Positions 8,679 to 17,800 of a stretch of 64,000 bases of DNA are shown here, piece by piece (the stretch's first letter is position 1; each line of letters opens with the position of its first letter). The position numbers and the translations under genes are program-made. This DNA comes from Granulicella arctica. Its GTDB lineage: Bacteria; Acidobacteriota; Terriglobia; Terriglobales; Acidobacteriaceae. Below the pieces are notes generated by a model, which did not search any database, was not told the DNA's origin, and saw only the letters and a program-made list of their open reading frames with translations. The DNA is taken from contig NZ_JAGTUT010000001.1 of NCBI RefSeq assembly GCF_025685605.1, positions 3,534,001 to 3,598,000 on the forward strand, given 5' to 3'.

Positions 8679-10832
8679 ATGCATGGAACTTACAACTACT
8701 ATTTAGTGCTTCTTTCTTTAGTTGTTGCCGTTCTCGCCTCGTATACATCGCTAGATCTGGCTGCCAGGATCCGACTGATCGACGTGAGCGGCCCGCGGTA
8801 TCACTGGTTGGTGGGTGGGGCGATTGCACTCGGGCTGGGTATCTGGTCGATGCATTTTGTGGGCATGCTTGCGATGCAGATGCCGATGCGCATAAGTTAT
8901 GACCCGTGGATTACGGCTTGTTCGCTATTGCTTGCCGTAGTCATTTCCTACTTCGCTTTAGATGTAATGACACGTTCGGAACTGACCATCGGCCGACTTG
9001 CACTGGCAGGTCTGCTGATCGGACTCGGAATCGCGGGCATGCACTATGTCGGGATGATGGCGATGCGCTTGCAGCCGTCATTCCACTATCGTCCACTTCT
9101 CGTTCTGATTTCAGTCATAATTGCCCTGGTATTTTCGTGGGCCGCTATCTGGATTGCTTTAGCGCTGGATGACGAGCGGCAGCATTACATCCTCTTGAAG
9201 CGTTGCATTGGGTCCGTTGCCTTAGGTGTTGCTGTCGCTGGAATGCACTACGTTGGCATGAACGCGGTGGTGTTCCCGGTGGCGGCCACAAGTGATGTCA
9301 CGAAAGGGCTTAGTACTGATTCTCTGTTTTCGATTGTTTGTGTCTTCTCACTTTGCGGACTTGTGATGACGCTCATCCTCTCTACCCTGGAGACACGGTT
9401 CGATCGTCTCCTGATGAGCTCGAATCTCTCCCTCGAAGACGCCAACAAGCGGCTTCAGGTGCTTGCGACTATTGATACCCTTACTGGCATTCCCAATCGA
9501 AACTCCTTCATCGAGCTGACGAATGAACGCATTTTGCGCGCAGAGCAGAACTCGCAACCGTTCAGCTTGATGTTTCTCGATCTTGATGGTTTCAAGACGA
9601 TTAACGACTTTATGGGCCATGCTGCGGGTGATGAGCTGCTGCGGTCGATGGCGTGGGAGTTATTGAATCGGGTCCGCAACGGCGATATTGTGGCCAGGCT
9701 TGGGGGAGACGAATTTGTCATTCTGCTGGAAGGGGTCGGCGATCTAAGCGACATAGGGCCCGTGGCTGCAAATGTGTTGGAGCGGATGCAGAAAGACTTT
9801 GTGATCCATGGAATGCCGTTGCGCGTGACTGCGTCGATGGGCGTTGCGACCTATCCTAAGGATGGCCTGACCGTATCGGCGCTGCTGAAGAGCGCCGACA
9901 CGGCGATGTACGACGCGAAGCAGCATGGAAGAAACACGTACCGCCTCTTCAATCCTGAGATGACGGACACCTCGGCGCGAGTACTGCGCATTCACCGAGG
10001 CTTGGCGGATGCCCTGGAAAAGGATCAGTTCACGCTGGCCTTTCAGCCCAAGTTTGGTGGTTTACAGAACAAGCTGGTTGGGGCGGAGGCACTGATTCGC
10101 TGGAGGCACCCGGAGCTAGGCGATCTTTCGCCAATGGACTTTATTCCGATCGCTGAACAGACCGGCCAAATCGCGCAGATCTCCGAGTGGGTGGTTGGCG
10201 AAGCCTGCCGCCAGATGAAGCAGTGGGAACAGCATGGACTTGCTCCGCTGAAGGTTGCAATTAATCTGTCCCCGGAACAATTGCGACAGGCCCACTATGT
10301 CGAGCGAATCCTTGAGATTATCGGTAAGTACGGGATCGAATCCCACAGGATCATGTTTGAGGTAACCGAAAGTGTTGCGATGAAGGAGCCTGCGATGGCG
10401 GGCGAAGTCATCCGCCAATTCCAAAAGGCAGGGTTCGAGATAGCTCTTGATGATTTTGGCATCGGTTACTCGAGCATGGCGTACCTGCAGCAATTTCGTG
10501 TAAAGCAATTGAAGATCGACCGCTTTTTTATCAATGCTCTTGACGATGAAGGTGAAGAAAGTCAGGCAATTGTGTCGGCGATGATCGCCTTGGCTCACTC
10601 TCTCCATATGACGGTTGTAGCTGAGGGTGTCGAGACGATGACGCAACTCGAGAAGCTCAACGAGCTCGGCTGTGACGAGCTGCAGGGATATCTCCTGTCA
10701 AAGCCACTGAATGCAGCGCTGTTTGAGGCGTTCCTGCGGGAACAGGGAAAGCTGGATAAGAAGTTGTTCGAGGAGACTTTGCTCGGTATAGGTCTCACTT
10801 CTATCCCACCGCTGGCTGCGATCGTCCACTAG
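8679..10832 (+). CDS. MHYT-GGDEF-EAL membrane c-di-GMP signalling protein
   Basis: Inner-membrane protein of about 717 residues. The N-terminal MHYT sensor has seven predicted helices and three motifs (MHFVGM, MHYVGM, MHYVGM), whose Met/His residues are thought to bind copper or gas ligands. The GGDEF domain keeps the active motif RLGGDEF (diguanylate cyclase). The EAL domain keeps VGAEALIRW, FEVTES, DDFGIGYSS, LKIDRFF and EGVET, so a working phosphodiesterase is also likely. The ATG at 8679 has GGAAGGGG 8 bp upstream; a GTG at 8661 is an alternative. Its stop codon overlaps the stop of the convergent ribE by 4 bp. Which activity dominates cannot be told from sequence. Confidence 0.95.
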   Translation: MHGTYNYYLVLLSLVVAVLASYTSLDLAARIRLIDVSGPRYHWLVGGAIALGLGIWSMHFVGMLAMQMPMRISYDPWITACSLLLAVVISYFALDVMTRSELTIGRLALAGLLIGLGIAGMHYVGMMAMRLQPSFHYRPLLVLISVIIALVFSWAAIWIALALDDERQHYILLKRCIGSVALGVAVAGMHYVGMNAVVFPVAATSDVTKGLSTDSLFSIVCVFSLCGLVMTLILSTLETRFDRLLMSSNLSLEDANKRLQVLATIDTLTGIPNRNSFIELTNERILRAEQNSQPFSLMFLDLDGFKTINDFMGHAAGDELLRSMAWELLNRVRNGDIVARLGGDEFVILLEGVGDLSDIGPVAANVLERMQKDFVIHGMPLRVTASMGVATYPKDGLTVSALLKSADTAMYDAKQHGRNTYRLFNPEMTDTSARVLRIHRGLADALEKDQFTLAFQPKFGGLQNKLVGAEALIRWRHPELGDLSPMDFIPIAEQTGQIAQISEWVVGEACRQMKQWEQHGLAPLKVAINLSPEQLRQAHYVERILEIIGKYGIESHRIMFEVTESVAMKEPAMAGEVIRQFQKAGFEIALDDFGIGYSSMAYLQQFRVKQLKIDRFFINALDDEGEESQAIVSAMIALAHSLHMTVVAEGVETMTQLEKLNELGCDELQGYLLSKPLNAALFEAFLREQGKLDKKLFEETLLGIGLTSIPPLAAIVH

Positions 10833-11491
10833 TAGCCATTGGCGATAAGGTATTGCTCCGTGAGTTTGAAGCCGTCAGGCGCATGGTCGTGTCGCTCGGC
10901 ATATCGCGCGAGCACATCTGTTTCGATGTTGACGAGGACGCCCGGTGTGAGCGTGTGAAGGCTGGTCGCGACGTAGGTGTGGGGAATAATCGCGATCTCG
11001 ACAATGTTTTCATCTAGTGAGGCGACCGTCAGCGAGATGCCCTCGACGGTGATGGATCCCTGGGCGACGACGAAGCGGGCGAGATCGCTGGAAAGCTGGA
11101 GTCGCATCCGCCAATCGGTGTTGACCGTTCCCGGTGTAATGGGATCGAGCGCCAGCAGGACGGCGGTGCCATCGACATGACCCTGGACGACGTGGCCGCC
11201 GAGGGGTGAGCCAGCCGGCGTGGGCAACTCCAGATTGACTGAGTAGCCTTTGCGAAGGTTGCCTAACGTCGTGCGGGCCAGTGTTTCTGCTGCGAGATCT
11301 GCGGAGAAGCGTGGTGGGAAGGCATCGGGTTCTATGTTGAGTGCAGTGAGACAAACCCCGCTGACGGCGATGCTGTCGCCGGTGTTGAGGTGCGCGGCGA
11401 GAGTAGGTGCGGCAACGGTGATCCGGGTAGCTCCGTCAGTTGGAGTGAGCCCGAGGATGGTGCCTACAGATTGGACGAGGCCGGTGAACAT
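10829..11491 (-). CDS. ribE: Riboflavin synthase, alpha subunit
   Basis: Dismutates two 6,7-dimethyl-8-ribityllumazine molecules into riboflavin. The 220-residue protein begins with the invariant MFTGLVQSVGTI. It shows the two-fold lumazine-binding repeat: SIAVSGVCLTAL in the first half and SITVEGISLTV in the second, with GHVVQGHVDGTA between them. It lies 9 bp downstream of ribD on the same strand, so the two are almost certainly cotranscribed. It is convergent with the c-di-GMP gene, and the stop codons overlap. No FMN riboswitch is visible upstream of the pair. Confidence 0.97.
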   Translation of the reverse strand: MFTGLVQSVGTILGLTPTDGATRITVAAPTLAAHLNTGDSIAVSGVCLTALNIEPDAFPPRFSADLAAETLARTTLGNLRKGYSVNLELPTPAGSPLGGHVVQGHVDGTAVLLALDPITPGTVNTDWRMRLQLSSDLARFVVAQGSITVEGISLTVASLDENIVEIAIIPHTYVATSLHTLTPGVLVNIETDVLARYAERHDHAPDGFKLTEQYLIANGY

Positions 11492-11500
11492 GCTTTCAGC

Positions 11501-12649
11501 TTAGCGGATTTCTATCGACGGAGTGGAGATCCAGGGATCGTGCAGATAGCCGGTGACGCAGGCGTCGGGACCGAAGCTGGTGCGGTTCACGCGGGTGAGC
11601 GACTGCTCGAAGAGAAATGGGGAGGCGATGCCTTGAGCGAACGGGATGGCATGATCACCGAGTTCCGTCTCAGCGTAAAAGAGGACGGCCTTGTCAACGA
11701 GGTTTTGGGTAAGGAAGGCTCCGTTGAGGCGAGAGCCGCACTCGAGCAGAAGGCTGAGGAGCTTGCGTTGGCCGAGTAGCTTGAGAACGGCCGGGAGGCT
11801 GATCTGGCGGTTGTGTTCGGGAAGGACTTCGACCTGTGCGCCGGCTAACTCAAGGCTGGTAATGCGTTGCGTTGGCACGCCGGTGCCGCAGAGGATGAGG
11901 AGGTCCTCCTTGGCGGTGCGGACCAACTGGGAGTGGATTGGCGTTTGCAGGTGGGTGTCGAGGACGATGCGGAGGAGCGGACGGCGGCGGGGAAGGCCGG
12001 TGCGGTCGGTGAGAGCTGGATCGTCGGCCAAGACGGTGCCGATACCTGTGAGGATGGCGTCGGTGCTGTGGCGAAGCTGCTGGACCTCGGCGCGAGCAGC
12101 AGGGCCGGTGAGCCAGAAGGGTTGGGTGCCCGTGCGGGCGGCGGGTGGGGGAGCGAGCTTGCCGTCGACGGAAAGCGCTGCTTTAAGGGTCACGAATGGA
12201 GTGCCGTGCTGGATGAAGTGGGCGAAGGCTTCGATGAGATTCCGAGCGTGCTGTTCGTGCACGCCGATCGTCACCTGAATGCCTGCATCGCGGAGCTTGA
12301 CGATGCCTTGACCGCTGACGAGGGGGTTTGGGTCTTGCGTCCCGACGACTACGCGCGCGATACCGGCGGCGATGAGGGCATCGGCACAGGGGCCAGTGCG
12401 GCCGTGATGGCTGCAGGGCTCGAGGGTGACGTAGGCTGTCGCACCGCCTACGGTGTGGCCCTTGGCAGCGGCATGTTTGAGGGCGGCTATCTCGGCGTGG
12501 TCTCGTTGTTCGAAGAGGTGTGCACCTTCGCCGATGACTTTTTCACCACGGACCAAGACACAGCCTACCTGCGGATTAGGCGAAGCAAGGGCGGCGGTCG
12601 CGGCGGCTAGGTTGAGGGCCTGCTGCATGAACTGGCGATCGTCACTCAT
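11501..12649 (-). CDS. ribD: Bifunctional riboflavin deaminase/reductase RibD
   Basis: Two consecutive steps of riboflavin synthesis: deamination and then reduction of the pyrimidine intermediate. The N-terminal cytidine-deaminase-like zinc site has H51-A-E53 and C79/C88 (LEPCSHHGRTGPC). The C-terminal reductase (about residues 150-375) has the family segments VTLKAALSVDGKLA and STDAILTGIGTVLADDP. At 382 residues the length is normal. It is the first gene of a ribD-ribE unit. The space before the divergent gene at 12758 is 108 bp and shows no riboswitch. Confidence 0.95.
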   Translation of the reverse strand: MSDDRQFMQQALNLAAATAALASPNPQVGCVLVRGEKVIGEGAHLFEQRDHAEIAALKHAAAKGHTVGGATAYVTLEPCSHHGRTGPCADALIAAGIARVVVGTQDPNPLVSGQGIVKLRDAGIQVTIGVHEQHARNLIEAFAHFIQHGTPFVTLKAALSVDGKLAPPPAARTGTQPFWLTGPAARAEVQQLRHSTDAILTGIGTVLADDPALTDRTGLPRRRPLLRIVLDTHLQTPIHSQLVRTAKEDLLILCGTGVPTQRITSLELAGAQVEVLPEHNRQISLPAVLKLLGQRKLLSLLLECGSRLNGAFLTQNLVDKAVLFYAETELGDHAIPFAQGIASPFLFEQSLTRVNRTSFGPDACVTGYLHDPWISTPSIEIR

Positions 12650-12757
12650 CGGCGGAGAACCTTCAACGAAACACTATCCTGTCTTGCCCAATTGGCCATT
12701 TGTGCTATTACGGCCTTCCCCATTCGCAGATGGTAAAGTTTGCCATTGAGGTCAAGG

Positions 12758-13402
12758 ATGAACGGAAGTGATGTCAATAAGAAATTGGAACGTGGACTTT
12801 TTCCAGTCTCCATCAAGTTTTTAAAAGCTACACCAGGCTTTAGTGATCTACAAAGGCCATCGGACCTAACCTTTGCAACAGGCGTGTTGGATTCGGTGAG
12901 CGAGCAGTCGTATCGCATCGACGCCGCCTGGGACTCCAAGACCGGTACGATGACCCTCAGCAAGAACGCTGCAGGGGAGGGCCTGTGGATACCGTATGTT
13001 GGCAACGGAGCATCTGTCTCAGCCGGTATCGCCCAGATGAGCAAGCGTGGACTTGGAACCTATACGCCTACCGTATTGGGCGGTGGTGGAATCAGCTGGG
13101 TGGTGACTGGGCCTTTTTCAGGGTGTCATTCTGCTGTCTTCAGCGTAGGCAATGACAAGGTCTTTGCGCATATCGTGACGCAAGCGAGCGGATATACGGC
13201 GGATACCGTGGCGAACCAGGTTGCGAACATCGCGCTGCAGCTCGGAATACCTGCGCCTGCTGCGACAGCCTATCCGCAGGTGGCCTCTGGGCTTGGAGAA
13301 GGCTTTGTCTTCTGGATGCGGATCGGAGCTACCTGGTATCGGCGCGTGGTGTACGCCTTCGCAGGCAAGGTCACCTCAGTCGAAGCCAAGACAACGATCT
13401 AA
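12758..13402 (+). CDS. Small protein with a Thr-Cys-His signature like CNF1/BLF1/CheD deamidases
   Basis: A 214-residue protein without signal peptide or membrane segment; I recognise no named family. The segment TGPFSGCHSAVF and the later KVFAHIV hold Thr117, Cys123 and His138. The LSGC-type Cys motif, a Thr six residues before it and a His about 12-17 residues after it are the catalytic layout of the CheD/BLF1 glutamine-deamidase fold (BLF1 Thr88-Cys94-His106). CNF1 has the same Cys-His spacing of 15. The ATG at 12758 is preceded by GAGGTCAAGG. The frame opens at 12740. The gene is isolated between ribD (divergent) and ftsY (convergent, 15 bp). Function as a deamidase is inference from this motif only. 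Confidence 0.6.
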   Translation: MNGSDVNKKLERGLFPVSIKFLKATPGFSDLQRPSDLTFATGVLDSVSEQSYRIDAAWDSKTGTMTLSKNAAGEGLWIPYVGNGASVSAGIAQMSKRGLGTYTPTVLGGGGISWVVTGPFSGCHSAVFSVGNDKVFAHIVTQASGYTADTVANQVANIALQLGIPAPAATAYPQVASGLGEGFVFWMRIGATWYRRVVYAFAGKVTSVEAKTTI

Positions 13403-13417
13403 TTCATCGGTCCCGAG

Positions 13418-14431
13418 TTAGTCGAGGAGGGAATCGATGAAGCTGGTGGAGTCGAAGGGGATGAGATCTTCAATCTTCTCGCCGATGCCCGCATAAACAA
13501 CCGGGAGCTTGAGTTCGGTCGCGATGGCGAGGACGATGCCGCCCTTTGCGGTGCCGTCGAGCTTCGTGAGAACGATCCCGGTTACGTGCGCGGCCTCGGT
13601 GAAGAGGCGGGCCTGCGTGAGACCGTTCTGGCCGGTCGTAGCGTCCATGACGAGGAGAGTCTGATGAGGTGCGCCGGGGATAAGCTTCTCGGCGGTGCGG
13701 CGCATCTTGTCCAGCTCCTTCATCAGGTCGGTCTTGGTGTGGAGGCGGCCTGCGGTGTCGACGATGAGAACCTGGGTTCCGCGTGCCTTGGCTGCGGTGC
13801 AGGCGTCGTAGAGTGCGGCTGAGGGATCACCGCCCTGCTTGGTCTTGATGAGTGGAACGCCGGAGCGAGTGGCCCAGACTTCGAGCTGCTCGATGGCAGC
13901 AGCGCGGAAGGTATCGGCAGCGCAGAGAAGCACTGTGCGGCTATCCAGCCCAGTACTGAGGAGGTTGGCGAGCTTGCCAGTGGTAGTCGTTTTGCCGGTA
14001 CCGTTGACGCCAACCATCATGATGACCTCAGGCGGCAGGGAGGGGTGAGCAATGGGCTGAACGACGCCATCGAGGATCCGTTTGAGCTCGGCCTTGAGGA
14101 GATGCTTGAGCTCGGTGCCGCCTTCAATGCCGACGCGCAGTGCCCGTTCGCGGAGATTGGCGATGATCTGCGTGGAGGTCGCAGCACCTATGTCGGCTGC
14201 AAGGAGGAGCGGCTCGAGATCGGAGAGGGTGCTTTCGTCGACCTCTCGGGTGAGGGCGATGAAGCCACCGAGAGAGTCGTTGAGGCTCTCGCGGGTGCGC
14301 GTGACCGCCTGCTTCATGCGGTCGAAGAAGCCGCGTCTCTGCTCCGGCTCGGCTGGCTGACTCGGGGTCAATTCGGGTTCGGTGGGCTGGTCGGGTTCTG
14401 GTTTGCGTTTGCCGAAGAGGTTGAAGGCCAT
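13418..14431 (-). CDS. ftsY: Signal recognition particle receptor FtsY
   Basis: SRP-GTPase that docks the ribosome-SRP complex at the SecYEG translocon. It has 337 residues: a short acidic N-terminal tail, the four-helix N domain (about residues 35-115), and the G domain. G1 is GVNGTGKTTTTGKLA, G2 region DTFRAAAIEQL, G3 VDTAGRL, and G4 TKLDGTAKGG. The NG domain is complete, while the A domain is reduced, as in many non-enteric bacteria. It is the last gene of the minus-strand group cinA-plsY-gpsA-small membrane protein-ftsY. Its RNA partner is encoded at 27445. Confidence 0.97.
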   Translation of the reverse strand: MAFNLFGKRKPEPDQPTEPELTPSQPAEPEQRRGFFDRMKQAVTRTRESLNDSLGGFIALTREVDESTLSDLEPLLLAADIGAATSTQIIANLRERALRVGIEGGTELKHLLKAELKRILDGVVQPIAHPSLPPEVIMMVGVNGTGKTTTTGKLANLLSTGLDSRTVLLCAADTFRAAAIEQLEVWATRSGVPLIKTKQGGDPSAALYDACTAAKARGTQVLIVDTAGRLHTKTDLMKELDKMRRTAEKLIPGAPHQTLLVMDATTGQNGLTQARLFTEAAHVTGIVLTKLDGTAKGGIVLAIATELKLPVVYAGIGEKIEDLIPFDSTSFIDSLLD

Positions 14432-14524
14432 GGAGCTTCTAGTTTAGCGGATGAGGTTGGCGAGGAACCTCCGAAGCCGGAGTTTGCCGTGGGAGACGCC
14501 ACGCTACGCCGAATGGGTGCTCGC

Positions 14525-14743
14525 CTAAGTTTCTATCGTTCCGGACGGTGTCTGAGGAGCGACGAATGAGGTCGGGTGAGACTGGTGAAGTCTTGGGAGG
14601 AGCTTTCGGCCGGTGTCGCTCAGGAAGAAGAAAGCTCCGACGCAGAAAACAAGGATCGTCGCAGCGAATAGGATGACGATCAGTAGGAAGTTCGGGCCTT
14701 TTGGATATTTGCGGTAGTCGGCGGTGGAGGTAGGTTCGGTCAT
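14525..14743 (-). CDS. Small single-pass membrane protein
   Basis: A 72-residue protein with a polar N-terminus (MTEPTSTADYRKYPKGPN), one strong membrane helix (about residues 19-42, FLLIVILFAATILVFCVGAF), and a polar tail. There is no recognised domain. It lies between gpsA and ftsY on the same strand, with gaps of 77 and 93 bp, and is probably cotranscribed. The conserved-looking KGPNFLL before the helix and the coding-like third-position bias support a real gene. Confidence 0.6.
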   Translation of the reverse strand: MTEPTSTADYRKYPKGPNFLLIVILFAATILVFCVGAFFFLSDTGRKLLPRLHQSHPTSFVAPQTPSGTIET

Positions 14744-14820
14744 TCCTGTTTAGATGCGATTGCGCCCGAGCACGAGAGATCGACCTATCCGTCCCGCATC
14801 TTCCTGCGTCTTCTAACGTG

Positions 14821-15813
14821 CTATTCGTCGCGGTTAGGACGGGACATAAGTTCGCGGATAGCTTCGCGGGGGTTCTTGTTGCGATGGAGGATGGCGTCCA
14901 TCTGGCTGGTAATGGGCATGTCTACAGCGTAGCGGGCGGCCAGGCCGAGCGCTGCGGTGGTGCTGCGGACGCCTTCGGCTACCTTGCCGTGCAGGCCGGC
15001 GATGATGTCCGAAAGCTGGCGGCCTCGACCAAGTTCGATGCCTACGGAGCGGTTGCGGGAGAGCGATCCGGTACAGGTGAGGACGAGGTCGCCGACTCCT
15101 GAAAGTCCAGCGAGCGTCTGGCGATGGCCTCCGCAGGCGATGGCGAGACGGGTGATCTCGGCAATACCGCGCGTGATGAGGGCTGCGGCGGAGTTATGGC
15201 CCAGGTCCAGGCCGTGGACGACTCCGGCGGCGAGGGCGATGACGTTCTTGAGAGATCCGCCGAGTTCTACTCCGGCTACATCGTCGTTGGTGTAGAGACG
15301 GAGCGAGGGCGAGGTGAACTCGCGCTGGATGGTCAGGCTGACTGCGGGATCGAGCGAGGCCACGACGACAGCAGTGGGAGCGGCTGCAGCGACCTCCTGG
15401 GCGAAGGAAGGTCCGCCGAGAGCGGCGAAGGGATTGTTCGTGATGGAGGCGATTACCTGGGACATGCGGAGGAAGGTCGTCTCCTCGATTCCCTTCGAGG
15501 CGCTGACGAGGATCTGGTCGCTGGTGAGGAGTGGGGCGATCTGCGTGATGGTGCTGCGAAGGTGCTGCGAGGGCGTGACGCAGAGGATGATGTCTGCCTC
15601 GAAGATGCTGCCGACGAGATCGGAGGTGACACCGATGCCTGCGGGAAGCGTATATCCGGGAAGGTATGGCAGATTCTCGCCGTGTTCGTGGAGTTGTTCG
15701 GCTAGAGCTGTGGAATGGGACCAGAGACAGATCTCGTGGTCGCCTCGGCGTGCGAGCGAGATGGCTAGGGCAGTTCCCCAGGCACCTGCTCCGAGGATGG
15801 ATATGCGACTCAT
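14821..15813 (-). CDS. gpsA: Glycerol-3-phosphate dehydrogenase (NAD(P)+)
   Basis: Reduces dihydroxyacetone phosphate to sn-glycerol 3-phosphate, the backbone for phospholipids. The N-terminal Rossmann motif is ILGAGAWGTALA. The catalytic-domain signature is AGVELGGSLKNVIALAAGV, including the active-site Lys. GVGDLVLTCTG follows near the C-terminal helices. The 330-residue length is standard. Its start codon overlaps the plsY stop (ATGA-type overlap at 15810-15813), so the product of GpsA is made beside the enzyme that consumes it. Confidence 0.97.
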   Translation of the reverse strand: MSRISILGAGAWGTALAISLARRGDHEICLWSHSTALAEQLHEHGENLPYLPGYTLPAGIGVTSDLVGSIFEADIILCVTPSQHLRSTITQIAPLLTSDQILVSASKGIEETTFLRMSQVIASITNNPFAALGGPSFAQEVAAAAPTAVVVASLDPAVSLTIQREFTSPSLRLYTNDDVAGVELGGSLKNVIALAAGVVHGLDLGHNSAAALITRGIAEITRLAIACGGHRQTLAGLSGVGDLVLTCTGSLSRNRSVGIELGRGRQLSDIIAGLHGKVAEGVRSTTAALGLAARYAVDMPITSQMDAILHRNKNPREAIRELMSRPNRDE

Positions 15814-16421
15814 GCTACTGCCTTTCTGGACCCGAAGCGGCTCTCAGTACCTGCGAGGAGACGGCGGATATTGGCGTGATGCTTCACGATGATGATGAGT
15901 GGGATCACGAGGAAGCCTGTGATGACGATCGGGGTGCGGTAAGGCACGAAGTAGAAGGCGAACAACGGCAGCGTTGCTGCGGCGATCACAGAGGCGAGCG
16001 AGACGTAACGGGTAAGCAAGACGATGATCGCAAAGACGGCGACGATGGCGAGTGCGGTTGGCCAGGTGAGAGCAAGGAAGACGCCGAGAGCGGAAGCAAC
16101 GCCTTTGCCTCCGTGGAAGCCGAGCCAGACGGGAAAGCAATGGCCAAGGATCGCTGCAATGGCTGCGGCGACTGCGAGATCATAGTTGGAGGGTGCGAGG
16201 TGTCTGGCGATTACCACCGCTGCGAAGGCCTTGCCGAGATCGAGCAGGAGCGTTGCGATACCGAGACCCTTTGCGCCGGAGCGTGCAACGTTCGTGGCTC
16301 CGATGTTGCCGCTGCCGAAGGTGCGGATGTCCTGCTTGCGGAAGATGCGAACGAGGAGATACCCGAAAGGGATTGATCCAAGCAGGTAGGCGATCGCGAT
16401 AGAGGTGAGCCAAGGGTTCAT
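15810..16421 (-). CDS. plsY: Glycerol-3-phosphate acyltransferase PlsY
   Basis: Integral membrane enzyme that transfers acyl groups from acyl-phosphate to glycerol 3-phosphate, the first acylation in phospholipid synthesis. The 203 residues hold five predicted helices. The three conserved motifs are present: SIPFGYLLVRIF near residue 16, GSGNIGATNVAR near 37, and GHCFPVWLGFHGGKGVA near 104. It is directly translationally coupled to gpsA downstream. plsX, which makes its acyl-phosphate substrate, is not in the window. Confidence 0.96.
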   Translation of the reverse strand: MNPWLTSIAIAYLLGSIPFGYLLVRIFRKQDIRTFGSGNIGATNVARSGAKGLGIATLLLDLGKAFAAVVIARHLAPSNYDLAVAAAIAAILGHCFPVWLGFHGGKGVASALGVFLALTWPTALAIVAVFAIIVLLTRYVSLASVIAAATLPLFAFYFVPYRTPIVITGFLVIPLIIIVKHHANIRRLLAGTESRFGSRKAVA

Positions 16422-16463
16422 TGTGTCGAGTGTCAGTTTAGCAAGTGAAGCATCAGGGTGGCG

Positions 16464-17729
16464 TTAAGCCGCGGAAAGGAGGTGACGACGGATCAGTTCA
16501 AGAGCGTGCTGACTTGCCCACCAGCGGATGCGTTCGCGGTCTCCGGTGAGGTTTAGTTCGGTGACGTTGGTTTGCTGGCCGTCGGCGAGGGCGATGTAGA
16601 CGAGGCCGATTGGCTTGTCGGCATCAGGTCCTGGAGCTCCTGGACCTGGACCTGCGATGCCTGTGATGGAGATGCCGAGTGATGCTGCGGTTCGGCTGCG
16701 GATGCCTTCTGCGAGCGCGATTGCAGTCTCGGCGCTTACTGGACCTTTGGTGGAGATGGTTTCTGCTGGAACGTCGGCGAAGATGGTCTTCAGGTTGTCG
16801 GAGTAGACGACAGCTCCTCCCAGGAAGTAGCGCGAGCTTCCGGCGATTGCGGTGAGGCGCTGGGCGAGAAGACCTCCGGTGCAGCTTTCGGCTGTCGCGA
16901 GGGTGAGATGTCGCATGCCGAGCATGAGGAGGACGACCTCCTCGAGGCTTTCGCCCTGGGAGGAGAAGATCGCATCGTCCATCTCGTCTTCGATCCTGGC
17001 GGTGAGTTCGTTGACGCGGGCTTCGGCCTCTTCGAGTGTCGGCTTGGCGGCGAGGAAGTGAAGCTGGATCTCGGCGGAACCGGCGAGGATGGTCGTCTCG
17101 ATGTCGGAATATTCTTTGTAGATGGGCGCGGTGCGTGCGTCGACCTGCGACTCGGGGATCAGTGCCATGCGCAGGAGACGTTTGGCGAGATGGCGCGGTG
17201 GAAGATTGGCGGCAAGTAACGGCTTGCATGCCTCTTCGAAGAGGCCTTTGAGCTCCTTCGGCGGACCTGGAAGGAGGATGACGATCTTGCGATGGCCGTC
17301 GATGATGGTGTCGAGATATTGTCCTGGCGCGCTTCCGTTGCGGTTCTCGAGGATGGTTGCGCCTTCGAGAACGTCGGCCTGGTGAGCGTTGTTTGGCGGC
17401 ATGATCATGCGACGAGCGGCGAAGCGCTTGTAGAGGGCGGTGAGGATTTCGGGGTCGCGGCGAAGCGTGATGCCGAGAGCTGCGGCTGCAGCTTCGCGGG
17501 TGAGATCGTCCTCGGTTGGTCCAAGACCTCCAGAGAAGATGACGATGTCCGCTCGTGCGATGGCGACCTTTGCGGCTCCGGTGAGATGCGCGATGTTGTC
17601 GCCGACGATGGTCTTAAAGGCTACGGAGACACCGAGCGTGTTAAGTTCGCCGGTGAGATAGAGCGAGTTCGTGTCCTGCCGAAAGGGTGTCAACATCTCG
17701 GAGCCTGCGGCAATAATTTCAGCGATCAT
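16464..17729 (-). CDS. cinA: CinA family protein (competence/damage-inducible, nicotinamide-nucleotide amidohydrolase)
   Basis: A 421-residue two-domain protein. The N-terminal MoCF-like domain (residues 1-170) has FSGGLGPTEDDLTREA and the related pyrophosphatase site. The C-terminal domain (about 265-415) has the amidase motif TAESCTGGLLAQRLTAIAGSS, which in characterised members deamidates nicotinamide mononucleotide. Full-length members recycle pyridine nucleotides and are induced with competence in some Gram-positives. It is the first gene of the minus-strand cinA-plsY-gpsA block, 42 bp before plsY. Confidence 0.93.
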   Translation of the reverse strand: MIAEIIAAGSEMLTPFRQDTNSLYLTGELNTLGVSVAFKTIVGDNIAHLTGAAKVAIARADIVIFSGGLGPTEDDLTREAAAAALGITLRRDPEILTALYKRFAARRMIMPPNNAHQADVLEGATILENRNGSAPGQYLDTIIDGHRKIVILLPGPPKELKGLFEEACKPLLAANLPPRHLAKRLLRMALIPESQVDARTAPIYKEYSDIETTILAGSAEIQLHFLAAKPTLEEAEARVNELTARIEDEMDDAIFSSQGESLEEVVLLMLGMRHLTLATAESCTGGLLAQRLTAIAGSSRYFLGGAVVYSDNLKTIFADVPAETISTKGPVSAETAIALAEGIRSRTAASLGISITGIAGPGPGAPGPDADKPIGLVYIALADGQQTNVTELNLTGDRERIRWWASQHALELIRRHLLSAA

Positions 17730-17800
17730 GATGTTTGTTTGGATGCGACCTTCGAGCAGATGTGAGACGAGCGTTTGACGCGAGTGTTGTCTGAGTTCGG

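Noticed and set aside
12650..12757. FMN riboswitch upstream of ribD
   Set aside because: The 108-bp gap has none of the conserved FMN-element stems and is too short for one.
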